DNA of 50,960 nt, taken from CAYMCQ01 sp964389025 (GTDB taxonomy: Bacteria > Verrucomicrobiota > Verrucomicrobiia > Limisphaerales > CAYMCQ01). Within the stretch, counting starts at the first letter, position 1; the number at the start of each line of letters is the position of its first letter. Location of the stretch: assembly GCA_964389025.1 (NCBI GenBank), contig CAYMCQ010000022.1:1-50960 (forward strand), in the 5' to 3' direction. The translations under genes were made by a program, and so were the position numbers. The notes beneath the pieces were generated by a model. That model did not search any database. It saw only the letters and a program-made list of their open reading frames with translations, and was not told where the DNA came from. Shown piece after piece: positions 6,106 through 14,809 of the stretch.

Positions 6106-8553
6106 ATGCGTAATACTAAATTGTGGTTCCTGTCCCTGTTAATCCTCGCCTTTTTCGGCGCGACAACCGGCGTGTTCGCCAGCGAAGCGGACATCAAAAT
6201 CCCCGACCTCTCCACCGTGAAGTTCGACGGCATGGGCGGCATCAGCGGCCACACGTTGATGCTGCTGGGCATCGGCATCTGCGCCATCGGCGCGATCTTC
6301 GGGCTCGTCCAATATGTGCAGACCAAAAATCTGCCCGTCCACCAAAGCATGGCGAACGTCTCGCACACGATCTGGGAAACATGCAAAACCTACCTGTTCA
6401 CCCAGGGAAAATTCCTCGCCATCCTCTGGCTGCTCATCGCCGCGTGCATGATCTATTATTTCGGATTTCTCCAGCACAACACCGCTGCGCACGTGGTGGT
6501 CATCCTTCTCGCCTCCATTCTCGGCATGCTTGGTTCCTACGGCGTGGCATGGTTCGGCATCCGCATCAACACCGTCGCCAATTCCCGCGCCGCGTTCTCC
6601 GCGCTCAAAGGCAATCCGCTCGCCACGCTCGGCATCCCGTTGCGCTCCGGCATGAGCGTCGGACTGCTGCTCGTCGCGGTGGAACTGTTCTTCATGATCT
6701 GCATCCTCATTTTCCTGCCGCCCGACCTCGTCGGCCCGTGCTTCATCGGTTTTGCCATTGGTGAATCGCTCGGCGCGTCCGTGCTCCGCATCTGCGGCGG
6801 CATCTTCACCAAGATTGCGGACATCGGGAGCGACCTGATGAAGATCGTTTTCAAACTGCCCGAAGACGACCCGAAGAATCCCGGCGTGATTGCGGATTGC
6901 ACGGGCGACAACGCGGGCGATTCCGTCGGGCCGACGGCGGATGGATTTGAAACCTACGGCGTGACGGGCGTCGCCTTGATCGCGTTTCTTGCGCTGGCGT
7001 TGGCAGCAACCCCCGCCATCGTCGCGACGCTCATCATCTGGTTGTTCGTCATGCGTTCGCTGATGATCGTGACTTCGCTCGCCTCCTACTTCGTGAATGA
7101 AGTCATCAGCAAGGCGATGTTCGGCGGCAAAAAGGATTTCGATTTTGAAGCTCCGTTGACGCATCTGGTTTGGATCACCTCGGCGGTTTCCATCGCCATC
7201 ACCTTCATCGCCAGCAAACTGCTGCTCGGCGACTTCTCGGACGCCAACGGCGCGGCACAACCGGCGCTTTGGTGGGTGCTGTCCATCATCATCAGTTGCG
7301 GCACCGTGGCGGGCGCGCTGATCCCTGAGTTCACCAAGATTTTCGTGAGCACCAACTCACGCCACGTCCGCGAAGTCACCAACTGTTCCAAGCACGGTGG
7401 CGCATCGCTCAACATCTTGTCCGGCTTCGTGGCGGGCAACTTCTCGGCGTTCTGGATGGGCTTGTGCATCATGGTGCTCATGGCCACGTCGTATTACTTC
7501 TCGCAGAATGCCGCGTTGCTTTCCCTGATGCCGGAAAAGTTTCTTTTCGCCGCGCCCATCTTTGCGTTCGGCCTCGTGGCATTTGGCTTCCTCGGCATGG
7601 GGCCGGTGACAATCGCCGTGGACAGCTACGGCCCGGTCACGGACAACGCGCAATCGGTTTACGAACTGAGCCAGATCGAAGGCCGCAAGGGCATCAAAGA
7701 AGAAATCAAACGCGACTTCGGCTTCGACGCCGACTTCGAGAACGCCAAGCACCAGCTCGAAAAGGGCGACGGTGCTGGAAACACTTTCAAAGCCACCGCC
7801 AAACCCGTGCTCATCGGCACTGCGGTCGTCGGCGCGACGACGATGGTGTTCGGCATCATCATCCTGCTCGAAAATCTTTTCGGCGGCGTGATTCCGAAGC
7901 TGTCAATCGTTCAGCCCGAAATCATCCTCGGCCTCATCATGGGCGGCTCGGTGATTTACTGGTTCACCGGCGCGAGCACGCAGGCCGTCGTCACCGGCGC
8001 GTATCGCGCGGTGGTTTACATCAAGGAAAACATGAACTTGAGCGCCACCACCGCGTCGGAAAAGGACAGCAAGGAAGTCGTCCGCATCTGCACGGTCTAT
8101 GCGCAGAAAGGCATGTGGAATATTTTCATCGTCGTGTTCTGCTTTGCGCTCGCGCTGCCGTTCTTCAATCCCTATTTCTTCATCGGCTACCTCATCGGCA
8201 TCGCGTTCTTCGGTTTGTTCCAGGCCATCTTTATGGCCAACGCCGGCGGTGCTTGGGATAACGCCAAGAAGATCGTCGAAGTTGATCTTCGCCAGAAAGG
8301 AACTGATCTGCACGCCGCAACAGTTGTTGGCGACACCGTGGGCGATCCGTTCAAAGACACTTCATCCGTCGCATTGAACCCGGTGATCAAATTCACGACA
8401 CTGTTCGGTTTGCTCGCCGTGGAGATCGCCGTGACGATGACGAATCAGAATTTGAAGACTGGCATCGGCGCGTTCTTCTTCCTTGTCGCGCTCGTCTTCG
8501 TCTATCGCTCGTTCTACTCGATGCGGATTCCGGAAGAAAGTGCCCGCGGCTAA
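6106..8553 (+). CDS. hppA: membrane-bound ion-translocating pyrophosphatase
   Basis: An 815-residue protein with about 16 membrane helices and a signal-like N-terminus. It hydrolyses PPi and pumps H+ or Na+. Family markers are IADIGSDLMK (substrate site; compare VGADLVGK), DCTGDNAGDSVG with GFETYG, the PVTDNAQ turn, and near the end GAWDNAKK and GDTVGDPFKDTSSVALN. The acidic motifs are modified relative to the textbook DNVGDNVGD form. At the site that separates K+-dependent (Ala) from K+-independent (Lys) enzymes, the segment GNTFKA carries Lys562, which suggests K+-independence; the residue three places on is Ala, so the call is not clean. It is longer than the usual 670-770 residues. A terminator follows the stop inside recQ. 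Confidence 0.95.
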   Translation: MRNTKLWFLSLLILAFFGATTGVFASEADIKIPDLSTVKFDGMGGISGHTLMLLGIGICAIGAIFGLVQYVQTKNLPVHQSMANVSHTIWETCKTYLFTQGKFLAILWLLIAACMIYYFGFLQHNTAAHVVVILLASILGMLGSYGVAWFGIRINTVANSRAAFSALKGNPLATLGIPLRSGMSVGLLLVAVELFFMICILIFLPPDLVGPCFIGFAIGESLGASVLRICGGIFTKIADIGSDLMKIVFKLPEDDPKNPGVIADCTGDNAGDSVGPTADGFETYGVTGVALIAFLALALAATPAIVATLIIWLFVMRSLMIVTSLASYFVNEVISKAMFGGKKDFDFEAPLTHLVWITSAVSIAITFIASKLLLGDFSDANGAAQPALWWVLSIIISCGTVAGALIPEFTKIFVSTNSRHVREVTNCSKHGGASLNILSGFVAGNFSAFWMGLCIMVLMATSYYFSQNAALLSLMPEKFLFAAPIFAFGLVAFGFLGMGPVTIAVDSYGPVTDNAQSVYELSQIEGRKGIKEEIKRDFGFDADFENAKHQLEKGDGAGNTFKATAKPVLIGTAVVGATTMVFGIIILLENLFGGVIPKLSIVQPEIILGLIMGGSVIYWFTGASTQAVVTGAYRAVVYIKENMNLSATTASEKDSKEVVRICTVYAQKGMWNIFIVVFCFALALPFFNPYFFIGYLIGIAFFGLFQAIFMANAGGAWDNAKKIVEVDLRQKGTDLHAATVVGDTVGDPFKDTSSVALNPVIKFTTLFGLLAVEIAVTMTNQNLKTGIGAFFFLVALVFVYRSFYSMRIPEESARG

Positions 8554-8578
8554 GACGCGCTGATTTCGCAGTCTTGAA

Positions 8579-10840
8579 TCAAGACGCCCTCGCGCTGGAA
8601 ACATCGCGGGGGCGTTTTGCGTTCATGGCCGCGCGGAAGACCCGCAGCTTGCCGTAATCAATCGCGCCGCCGAGCGATTCAAACACGGCGGTAAGGCTCC
8701 CAAAACCGTTCCGGTCGAACGCCGCCGCGATTTTCTTCTGTTCCTCGTCGGTGAGAAAACGGCCCAACTCAATCGGCTCGCCGCGCTCAATTCCTTCCGC
8801 CAGATGTCCGAGAATCGTGCCAGTCGTGACATCACGGTCGCTCGCGATTTGCTCGACGGTCTGGCCGGAGCGAAATCGCCGCAATGTCTCCCGAGCCGAA
8901 TCACCAATGCTTCGGCGTGGTGGCGCGGGCGCGGCGAAAGAACCATCCGCAAAAATCTGCCGCAGGTTCGTCTGCAAATGCGAGGCGATCTCCGCGAGAA
9001 AAACTTTTCCAAACTCGTGCAATTTCTTTTCGCCGACGCCGCTGATGCGGGAAAACTCGCGCTCGTTCTGCGGGTAATCGCGCGCCATCTGCCGGAGCGC
9101 CACGTCCGAGAAAACGATGTAGGCCGGGACTGCGCGCTCGTCCGCCAGCCGCTTGCGAAGTTCGCGCAGCCGCTCGAATAAGGCTTCATCGCACGCGATT
9201 TCGCCGACGCGATGGACTTTGGCTTCCGGCGCAGTGACGGGTTTCGTGAGCGTGATTTTTGTGCGCTGCTTCAACGCGGCAAGGCCGTCGCCGGTCAATT
9301 CAAGCACGCTGAACTTCTCCGCCGTTTGCCGGACGTGGCCGAGCCGGATCAGTTCGCGCCCGATGGCAGCCCATTCCGGGCGGCTGTGTTCCTTGCCGAT
9401 GCCGTAGGTGGAAAGTTGCCCGTGGCTCCACTTGCGGATTTTTTCCGTGTCCGCGCCGGTCAAAACTTCGACGACGTGATTCAGTCCCACTCCAAAGCGT
9501 TGCTTCTCGCGGATGCGATAGACGCACGACAGAAATTTTTGCGCCGCGATGGTGCCGTCGAAAGTTTCGCGCGGCGACAGGCAGTTGTCACACGCGCCGC
9601 AATTTGTGTCGGTAGGGACGACCTGCGGGTCGTCCGCCCGGACGCGCGGCAGCGCGTCCCTACCAAATTCCTCCCCGAAATACGCCAGCAATTCTTTTCG
9701 GCGACAACCCGCGCACTCGGCGTAATGCACCATCTGCTGCAATTGAGCGCGGGCGATCTGCTGCTCCTTCGGATCGGGCTTTTCATCAATGAAGTTCGTT
9801 TGCTTCACCACGTCGCCCGCGCTGAACAACAGCAGGCATTCGCCCGGCAAACCGTCGCGGCCCGCGCGCCCGGTCTCCTGATAGTAGCCCTCGATGTTCT
9901 TCGGCAAATCGTGGTGGACGACGAAGCGCACGTTCGGTTTGTTGATCCCCATGCCGAACGCGATCGTCGCGCAGATAACGCGCACGTCGTCGCGGAGAAA
10001 AAGTTCCTGATGCTCGCTGCGCTCCTTCGGCGTGAGACCGGCGTGGTAAGGTTTTGCCTTCACGCCGTCCTCGGTCAAATTCGCGGCCACGTTTTCGGAA
10101 GTTTTGCGCGACTGGCAATAAACGATGCCGCTTTCCTTCGGTCGCGCGCGGAGAAATTCCAGCAGTTGATCGTAAGGCTTGTTTTTCGGGATGACGCGAT
10201 AGGTAAGGTTCGGGCGGTTGAAACTGGCCACGAAGCAGCTTGGCGCGCGCAACTTCAGATGTGTGACGATGTCTTCGCGCACGCGCTCCGTGGCCGTGGC
10301 GGTAAGCGCCATGAACGGGACGCCCGGAAAAAGTTTCCGAAGGTCGGCGAGTTGGCGGTATTCGGGACGAAAGTCATGCCCCCACTCGCTGATGCAATGC
10401 GCCTCGTCAACGGCGATGAGCTTCACGTTCCACCGTTGCAGGTCGTCGAGAAATCCCGACAGCATCAATCGCTCGGGCGCGACGTAGAGCAGGCGAAACT
10501 CGCCGTTGTGCAAACCGCGCAATCTTTTCCGCGATTCATTAGCGTCGAGCGATGAATTTAGAAACGTCGCGGGAATTCCACTGGCTTGCAGCCCGTCCAC
10601 CTGATCTTTCATCAAGGCTATCAACGGCGAAACGACCAGCGTCAAACCTTCACGCGTAATCGCCGGCAATTGAAAGCAAAGTGATTTTCCGCCACCCGTC
10701 GGCAGCAGCGCGAAAACGTCTTTGCCGGCGAGCGAGTCGCGGATGATTTCCTCCTGAAGCGGGCGGAACGACGCGAAGCCGAAGTATTGTTTGAGGACCG
10801 GCAGGAGTTGGATCTGGTTCGCGCTCACGACAATTCCCAT
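8579..10840 (-). CDS. recQ: ATP-dependent DNA helicase RecQ
   Basis: A 753-residue RecQ with all domains: Walker A LPTGGGKSLC, DEAH box AVDEAHCISEWGHDFRPEY, SAT-type motif ALTATAT, helicase C with ATIAFGMGINKPNVRFVVHHD and the QETGRAGRDG arginine-finger motif, zinc site (CAGCRR and CGACDNC), winged helix (RQC) and HRDC, plus a C-terminal helix-turn region. RecQ unwinds DNA 3' to 5' in recombination and fork repair. Between YFGEEF and DTNCGACDNC lies an 18-residue insertion (residues 393-410) that equals a 54-bp palindromic repeat in frame; all zinc cysteines remain. The last codons overlap the hppA terminator. The ATG is at 10838-10840. Confidence 0.97.
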   Translation of the reverse strand: MGIVVSANQIQLLPVLKQYFGFASFRPLQEEIIRDSLAGKDVFALLPTGGGKSLCFQLPAITREGLTLVVSPLIALMKDQVDGLQASGIPATFLNSSLDANESRKRLRGLHNGEFRLLYVAPERLMLSGFLDDLQRWNVKLIAVDEAHCISEWGHDFRPEYRQLADLRKLFPGVPFMALTATATERVREDIVTHLKLRAPSCFVASFNRPNLTYRVIPKNKPYDQLLEFLRARPKESGIVYCQSRKTSENVAANLTEDGVKAKPYHAGLTPKERSEHQELFLRDDVRVICATIAFGMGINKPNVRFVVHHDLPKNIEGYYQETGRAGRDGLPGECLLLFSAGDVVKQTNFIDEKPDPKEQQIARAQLQQMVHYAECAGCRRKELLAYFGEEFGRDALPRVRADDPQVVPTDTNCGACDNCLSPRETFDGTIAAQKFLSCVYRIREKQRFGVGLNHVVEVLTGADTEKIRKWSHGQLSTYGIGKEHSRPEWAAIGRELIRLGHVRQTAEKFSVLELTGDGLAALKQRTKITLTKPVTAPEAKVHRVGEIACDEALFERLRELRKRLADERAVPAYIVFSDVALRQMARDYPQNEREFSRISGVGEKKLHEFGKVFLAEIASHLQTNLRQIFADGSFAAPAPPRRSIGDSARETLRRFRSGQTVEQIASDRDVTTGTILGHLAEGIERGEPIELGRFLTDEEQKKIAAAFDRNGFGSLTAVFESLGGAIDYGKLRVFRAAMNAKRPRDVSSARAS
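8583..8616 (+). terminator. intrinsic terminator of hppA inside the recQ 3' end
   Basis: Stem 8583-8594 (GACGCCCTCGCG) pairs with 8605-8616 (CGCGGGGGCGTT) through a 10-nt loop, followed by two more T residues. It begins 30 nt after the hppA stop and lies in the final codons of the convergent recQ gene. Confidence 0.7.
9611..9664. repeat. 54-bp palindromic element in frame within recQ
   Basis: Terminal arms GGTAGGGACG and CGTCCCTACC are exact complements. Inside are two 7-bp hairpins: GACGACC/GGTCGTC with loop TGCG, and GACGCGC/GCGCGTC with loop GGCA. The element is exactly 18 codons, starts and ends on codon boundaries of recQ, and encodes GRDALPRVRADDPQVVPT. It has the geometry of a mobile palindromic repeat. 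Confidence 0.88.
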
Positions 10841-10886
10841 TCAATACAAAACCCAGATTGCCTCAATCAAAACTTGCGAGGGTCAG

Positions 10887-11339
10887 TCACTCCGGTGGCA
10901 ATTCATTCACAAGCAGCCAGTAGTGGCCGATCTCCGAGATGAGTTCGGCGAACTTGTCGCCGTCAACCGGTTTGATGACGTAGCTGTTGACTCCGAGTTT
11001 GTGGCTCTCGACGAGTTCGATGGCCATGCGTGACGAGGTCAGCACGACGACGGGAATTTTTTTTGTTCGCTCGTCGGATTTCAACTGCCGCAAGACGTGG
11101 AGGCCGCCCATCTTTTGCAGGTTCAAGTCGAGCAGGATCAACTTGATCGCCGCCGGAGCGCCGCGCGTGCTGGCGATGTAGTCGAATGCTTCGGAGCCGT
11201 CTGCGACGTGCGCGACGCGTTCGCCGAAGCCGCGTTCGGTGAGAATGGAGAGCGTGAGTTCCGCGTCGCCCGCATCGTCCTCTACTAAAAGAATGTCCGG
11301 CGTGCTCTCGATCAACAATGGTTGACGCCCTCTGAACAT
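10887..11339 (-). CDS. single-domain response regulator (Rcp1/CheY-like)
   Basis: A 150-residue stand-alone receiver. It has LLVEDDAGDAELT (acidic pocket), LLDLNLQKMGG with the phospho-acceptor Asp, VVLTSS (the switch Thr/Ser), and VIKPVDGDKF with the conserved Lys. The long LNLQKMGG loop and SDERTKKIPVVVLTSS are typical of the Rcp1-type regulators paired with phytochrome-like or PAS histidine kinases. There is no output domain. No kinase gene is nearby; recQ lies downstream and carB upstream on the same strand. The ATG at 11337-11339 is used. Confidence 0.92.
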   Translation of the reverse strand: MFRGRQPLLIESTPDILLVEDDAGDAELTLSILTERGFGERVAHVADGSEAFDYIASTRGAPAAIKLILLDLNLQKMGGLHVLRQLKSDERTKKIPVVVLTSSRMAIELVESHKLGVNSYVIKPVDGDKFAELISEIGHYWLLVNELPPE

Positions 11340-11455
11340 GAGCGTCCTGTGATTAGCCCACCTCCGCGAAAAATATTCAAATGAAAAAATGAAAATGTTT
11401 TGAGGTTCACCTTTTGAGTGACGAGCTACGCGAGTCGCTCCGGCAACACTACGAA

Positions 11456-13246
11456 TCAGTGATATTCCTGCAACGTCCGCACCGCGTAACCGCTTTTCTT
11501 GAGCGCGGCGATGCCGAGCGCGGCGGCCTTCGCGCCACTCATAGTCGTCATGATGGGCGTGTTGGTGTAGGTCGCCGTCGTGCGGATTTTGATCTCGTCC
11601 TCGCGGGGGTTCTGGCCGGCGGGTGTATTGATGACGAGTTGGATTTCCTTGTTCTTGATCAGGTCAACGACGTTCGGGCGGCCTTCGAGAAGTTTTAACG
11701 TCCGCTGGACTTTCAACCCGGCGTTTTCCAACACGTTCGCCGTGCCGCTCGTGGCAACCAGCTCAAAACCCAGATCGGCAAATTGTTTTCCGAGTTCCGC
11801 GACTTCGTGTTTGTGCGAATCGCTGACGCTGATGAAAACTTTTCCGCCCAACGGCAGCGGCGAGATCGCGGCGATCTGCGATTTCGCGTAGGCCACACCG
11901 AGGTCGGCGTCGAGTCCCATCACTTCGCCGGTCGAACGCATCTCCGGCGAGAGCAAAATGTCCTGCCCGTGAAAACGGTTGAACGGAAAGACGGATTCCT
12001 TCACAGCCCAATACTTCGGCCAGATTTCCTTGGTGAAGCCGAGTTCCTTCAAAGTTTTTCCGGCCATCACACGCGCGGCAAGTTTCGCCAGCGGAAAACC
12101 AATCGCCTTGCTGACGAACGGCACGGTGCGCGATGCGCGCGGATTGACTTCCAGCACGAAAACGTTTTCGCCCTTCACGGCGTATTGCACGTTCATCAGG
12201 CCGATGACTTTCAATTCGCGCGCCATCGCGTGCGTGTATTCGCGGATCGTGGCGATGACGCTTTGCGACAGCGTGTGCGGCGGCAAAACCATCGCTGCGT
12301 CGCCGGAATGGACGCCGGCAAACTCGATGTGCTCCAACATTCCGCCGATGACAATCGTGCCGTCGCCGGGATTTTTAAACTGGCCAACGTCCGCGATGCA
12401 ATCCACGTCCACTTCCGTCGCGTCTTCAAGAAATTTATCCACAAGCACGGGGCGTTCGGGCGAGGCTTCGACTGCGAACCGCATGTAGTGCTGCAAATCC
12501 GCGTCAGAGTAAACGATTTGCATCGCCCGACCACCGAGAACAAATGATGGGCGAACAAGAACGGGATAATCCAACTTGTGCGCCACGGCGAGCGCCTCGG
12601 TTTCGTTCGTGGCAATTCCATTTGGCGGCTGCGGAATTTTCAGCTTGTCCAGCATGGCCGCAAAAAGTTTCCGGTCTTCGGCGATCTCGATGCTCTGCGG
12701 CGAGGTGCCGATGATGTTGACGCCGTTCTTTTGGAGGCCAAGCGCGAGATTGAGAGGCGTTTGTCCGCCGAACTGCGCGATGGCGCCCCAGCATTTTTCC
12801 CGCTCGTAAATGTGCAGCACGTCTTCGAGAGTCAGCGGCTCGAAGAAAAGCTTGTCGCTCGTGTCGTAATCGGTGGAAACGGTTTCCGGGTTCGAGTTGA
12901 CCATGATGGTCTCGAAACCGTCCTCCTTGAGCGCAAACGCAGCGTGGACGCAGCAGTAATCAAATTCAATCCCCTGCCCGATCCGGTTCGGCCCGCCGCC
13001 GAGGATCATCACCTTCTTCGCCGTGTTGCCCTTCACTTCATCATCGCCACGGTCGTAGGTGGAATAATAATACGGCGTGTAAGCTTCGAACTCAGCGGCG
13101 CAGGTGTCCACGAGGCGGTAGCTTGGAACGAGATTCAATTTTTTCCGCAGCGCGCGAACTTCATCCTCGGTTTTGCCCGTGAGATTCGCAATCTGGCGGT
13201 CCGAAAACCCGAGTGACTTCGCTTTGGCTAATAAATCCGAATTCAT
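11456..13246 (-). CDS. carB: carbamoyl-phosphate synthase large chain, C-terminal half only
   Basis: A 596-residue protein that matches only the second half of CarB (normally about 1070 residues): the oligomerisation segment (KSLGFSDRQIANLTGK, VDTCAAEFEA, TPYYYSTYD), the carbamoyl-phosphate ATP-grasp domain (GGGPNRIGQGIEFDYC, RPSFVLGGRAM, LEVNPRASRTVPFVSKA) and the C-terminal MGS-like regulatory domain (ISVSDSHKHEVAELGKQF). The N-terminal carboxyphosphate domain is missing, and the upstream gene is pfp, so it must be elsewhere or lost. Split CarB is known in some archaea and in Aquifex. The ATG at 13246 is preferred over an upstream TTG at 13291. With its partners it would make carbamoyl phosphate for pyrimidine and arginine synthesis. 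Confidence 0.9.
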   Translation of the reverse strand: MNSDLLAKAKSLGFSDRQIANLTGKTEDEVRALRKKLNLVPSYRLVDTCAAEFEAYTPYYYSTYDRGDDEVKGNTAKKVMILGGGPNRIGQGIEFDYCCVHAAFALKEDGFETIMVNSNPETVSTDYDTSDKLFFEPLTLEDVLHIYEREKCWGAIAQFGGQTPLNLALGLQKNGVNIIGTSPQSIEIAEDRKLFAAMLDKLKIPQPPNGIATNETEALAVAHKLDYPVLVRPSFVLGGRAMQIVYSDADLQHYMRFAVEASPERPVLVDKFLEDATEVDVDCIADVGQFKNPGDGTIVIGGMLEHIEFAGVHSGDAAMVLPPHTLSQSVIATIREYTHAMARELKVIGLMNVQYAVKGENVFVLEVNPRASRTVPFVSKAIGFPLAKLAARVMAGKTLKELGFTKEIWPKYWAVKESVFPFNRFHGQDILLSPEMRSTGEVMGLDADLGVAYAKSQIAAISPLPLGGKVFISVSDSHKHEVAELGKQFADLGFELVATSGTANVLENAGLKVQRTLKLLEGRPNVVDLIKNKEIQLVINTPAGQNPREDEIKIRTTATYTNTPIMTTMSGAKAAALGIAALKKSGYAVRTLQEYH

Positions 13247-13313
13247 TCTGTTAAACAGCGCAAGTAAGCCTGACCAGTGAATTGCTCGCAAGTCTGGTTT
13301 GTGAATTCGCGAA

Positions 13314-13346
13314 GCGTCTTGGAGTGCGGCAGTCCTATGCCGCGTG
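13314..13346. repeat. single family-1 repeat unit
   Basis: A solitary, slightly diverged copy of the family-1 unit (AGCGTCTTGGAGTGCGGCAG, then TCCTATGCCGCGT) in the gap between pfp and the carB half. No partner arm is visible nearby. Confidence 0.7.
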
Positions 13347-13350
13347 TCCC

Positions 13351-14622
13351 TTATTGGCGCGCCGGCAATTTCTTTTCCACGCGAACTTTTTCCAGCAAGG
13401 AAAATTTCGGCAGGCCGCCTTCAATCGGCACTTTCACCTCGCCCTCGACGAGCGGCGCGGCGTATTCGCGAAATTTATCATTTGGCAGAAAACCATCTTC
13501 GGTGAACCAACCGCGCGGGATGAGATGTTCGACGTTGGCGATGTCGCCCAGCGGCACGAGGCCGGTTGTCCATTTGTAGGGATTGTTCTGTTCGCGCACG
13601 AGTTTGACCATGAAACCAATCTGCCCTGCGACGGCGGCGCGCAGGGCGGCTTCACCGCAGGCGGCGGCTTCAGTGGCGTCGGTCTGACTTGCGAAGTGCG
13701 CGGCAGCGCGTTGGGCGTAACCGAGTTTCACGGTGCGGGTTTTCACTTTCAGTTTCGCCTGGACGATTTCGCCAAGATGTTCGGCAGCACCGGCCAAAAC
13801 GGGATGGCCGAAAGCGTCGAGCCGTGATTTGTCGGCGGCGATTTCCTCGCCTGCGGAATTTTTCAAGCCTTCGCCGACGACGACCACGCAGCATTTCAAC
13901 CAGTCAATTGTCTGCCGCACTTTGTTCAAAAAGGCTTCCTCGTTGAAAAGGATTTCCGGCACGAGAATGATGTGCGGCGCTTCGGTTTCGGAGCGTTTCG
14001 CGAGCACGGTTCCGGCGGCGATCCAGCCCGCGCTGCGGCCCATTACTTCGATCAGGCAGCAGACGCCGTCGTCCGTGGCCATGCTGCCGACGTCGGCGGC
14101 GATTTCCATGACGGTCGCGCCGTTGTATTTGATGACCGAGCCGTATCCGGGACAATGGTCGGTGTGCGGCAGGTCGTTATCAATCGTCTTTGGCACGCCG
14201 TTGACGCGGAGGTCGTAGCCGCGCGACTTCGCCTGCTCGTGGATTTTATGCGCGGTGTCCTGCGAATCGTTTCCGCCAGCGTAAAGAAAGTAGCGGATGT
14301 TGTGCGCCTCAAAAACCTGGAAGAGCCGGTCCATGTCGCGCGCGGCCTGCTCGGGCTTTTTCTTGAAATCAATTTTGTAGCGGCACGTGCCGAGCGCGGC
14401 ACCGGGAGTGCATTTGAGTCCCTCGATGGTCCTGGCCTTCTCCTCGCCGATGTCAATCAACTCCTCGTTGAGAATGCCAAGGATGCCGTTCAGCCCGCCG
14501 TAAATTTCACCGATGCAATCGTGCCGCCCAGCTTCCTGAATGACGCCCGCAACGCTGGCGTTGATGACGGCGGTCGGCCCGCCCGATTGTGCGACCAAAA
14601 GATTTCCAACAAGTTCAGCCAT
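13351..14622 (-). CDS. pfp: PPi-type 6-phosphofructokinase
   Basis: A 423-residue PFK-family enzyme. It opens with VAQSGGPTAVINAS (phosphate loop), then YAGGNDSQDT, VPKTIDNDLPHTDHCPGYGS, and VMGRSAGWIAAGTVLA. The Asp at position 119 (GGND where ATP enzymes have GGDG) and the Lys in PKTIDND (ATP enzymes have Gly) are the marks of PPi-dependent enzymes, which convert fructose-6-phosphate and PPi reversibly to fructose-1,6-bisphosphate. The start at ATG 14622 fits the family better than an in-frame TTG at 14649. Together with the PPi pump 5 kb away it supports a PPi-linked metabolism. The gene is divergent from the hydrolase gene. Confidence 0.92.
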   Translation of the reverse strand: MAELVGNLLVAQSGGPTAVINASVAGVIQEAGRHDCIGEIYGGLNGILGILNEELIDIGEEKARTIEGLKCTPGAALGTCRYKIDFKKKPEQAARDMDRLFQVFEAHNIRYFLYAGGNDSQDTAHKIHEQAKSRGYDLRVNGVPKTIDNDLPHTDHCPGYGSVIKYNGATVMEIAADVGSMATDDGVCCLIEVMGRSAGWIAAGTVLAKRSETEAPHIILVPEILFNEEAFLNKVRQTIDWLKCCVVVVGEGLKNSAGEEIAADKSRLDAFGHPVLAGAAEHLGEIVQAKLKVKTRTVKLGYAQRAAAHFASQTDATEAAACGEAALRAAVAGQIGFMVKLVREQNNPYKWTTGLVPLGDIANVEHLIPRGWFTEDGFLPNDKFREYAAPLVEGEVKVPIEGGLPKFSLLEKVRVEKKLPARQ

Positions 14623-14809
14623 AATTTTTAAGTCGAGCGAAAGTGCCAACCGAGCGCGGAAGTGTCAAAGAGGAAGTGAGGCGATAACAGAGAAAGATTA
14701 AAACATGCGCAGGCGGTGAAACGAACATCATGGCGTGCTAACATTCGAGAGCATGGTTTGATACTGCTCTCGACGTTGATCTCCGTAGAGAATAGTTTCA
14801 TCCACAGTT

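Noticed and set aside
6139..7260. 373-codon minus-strand open frame
   Set aside because: Antisense to hppA with biased charged composition; no start context or motif.
9212..10555. 447-codon plus-strand open frame
   Set aside because: It is antisense to recQ, which carries all helicase motifs; no domain is recognised in it.
13247..13291. Upstream TTG start for the carB half, and a frameshifted N-terminal half
   Set aside because: The extra residues do not match CarB; the gap to pfp is about 100 nt and no N-terminal CarB motif appears in any frame.
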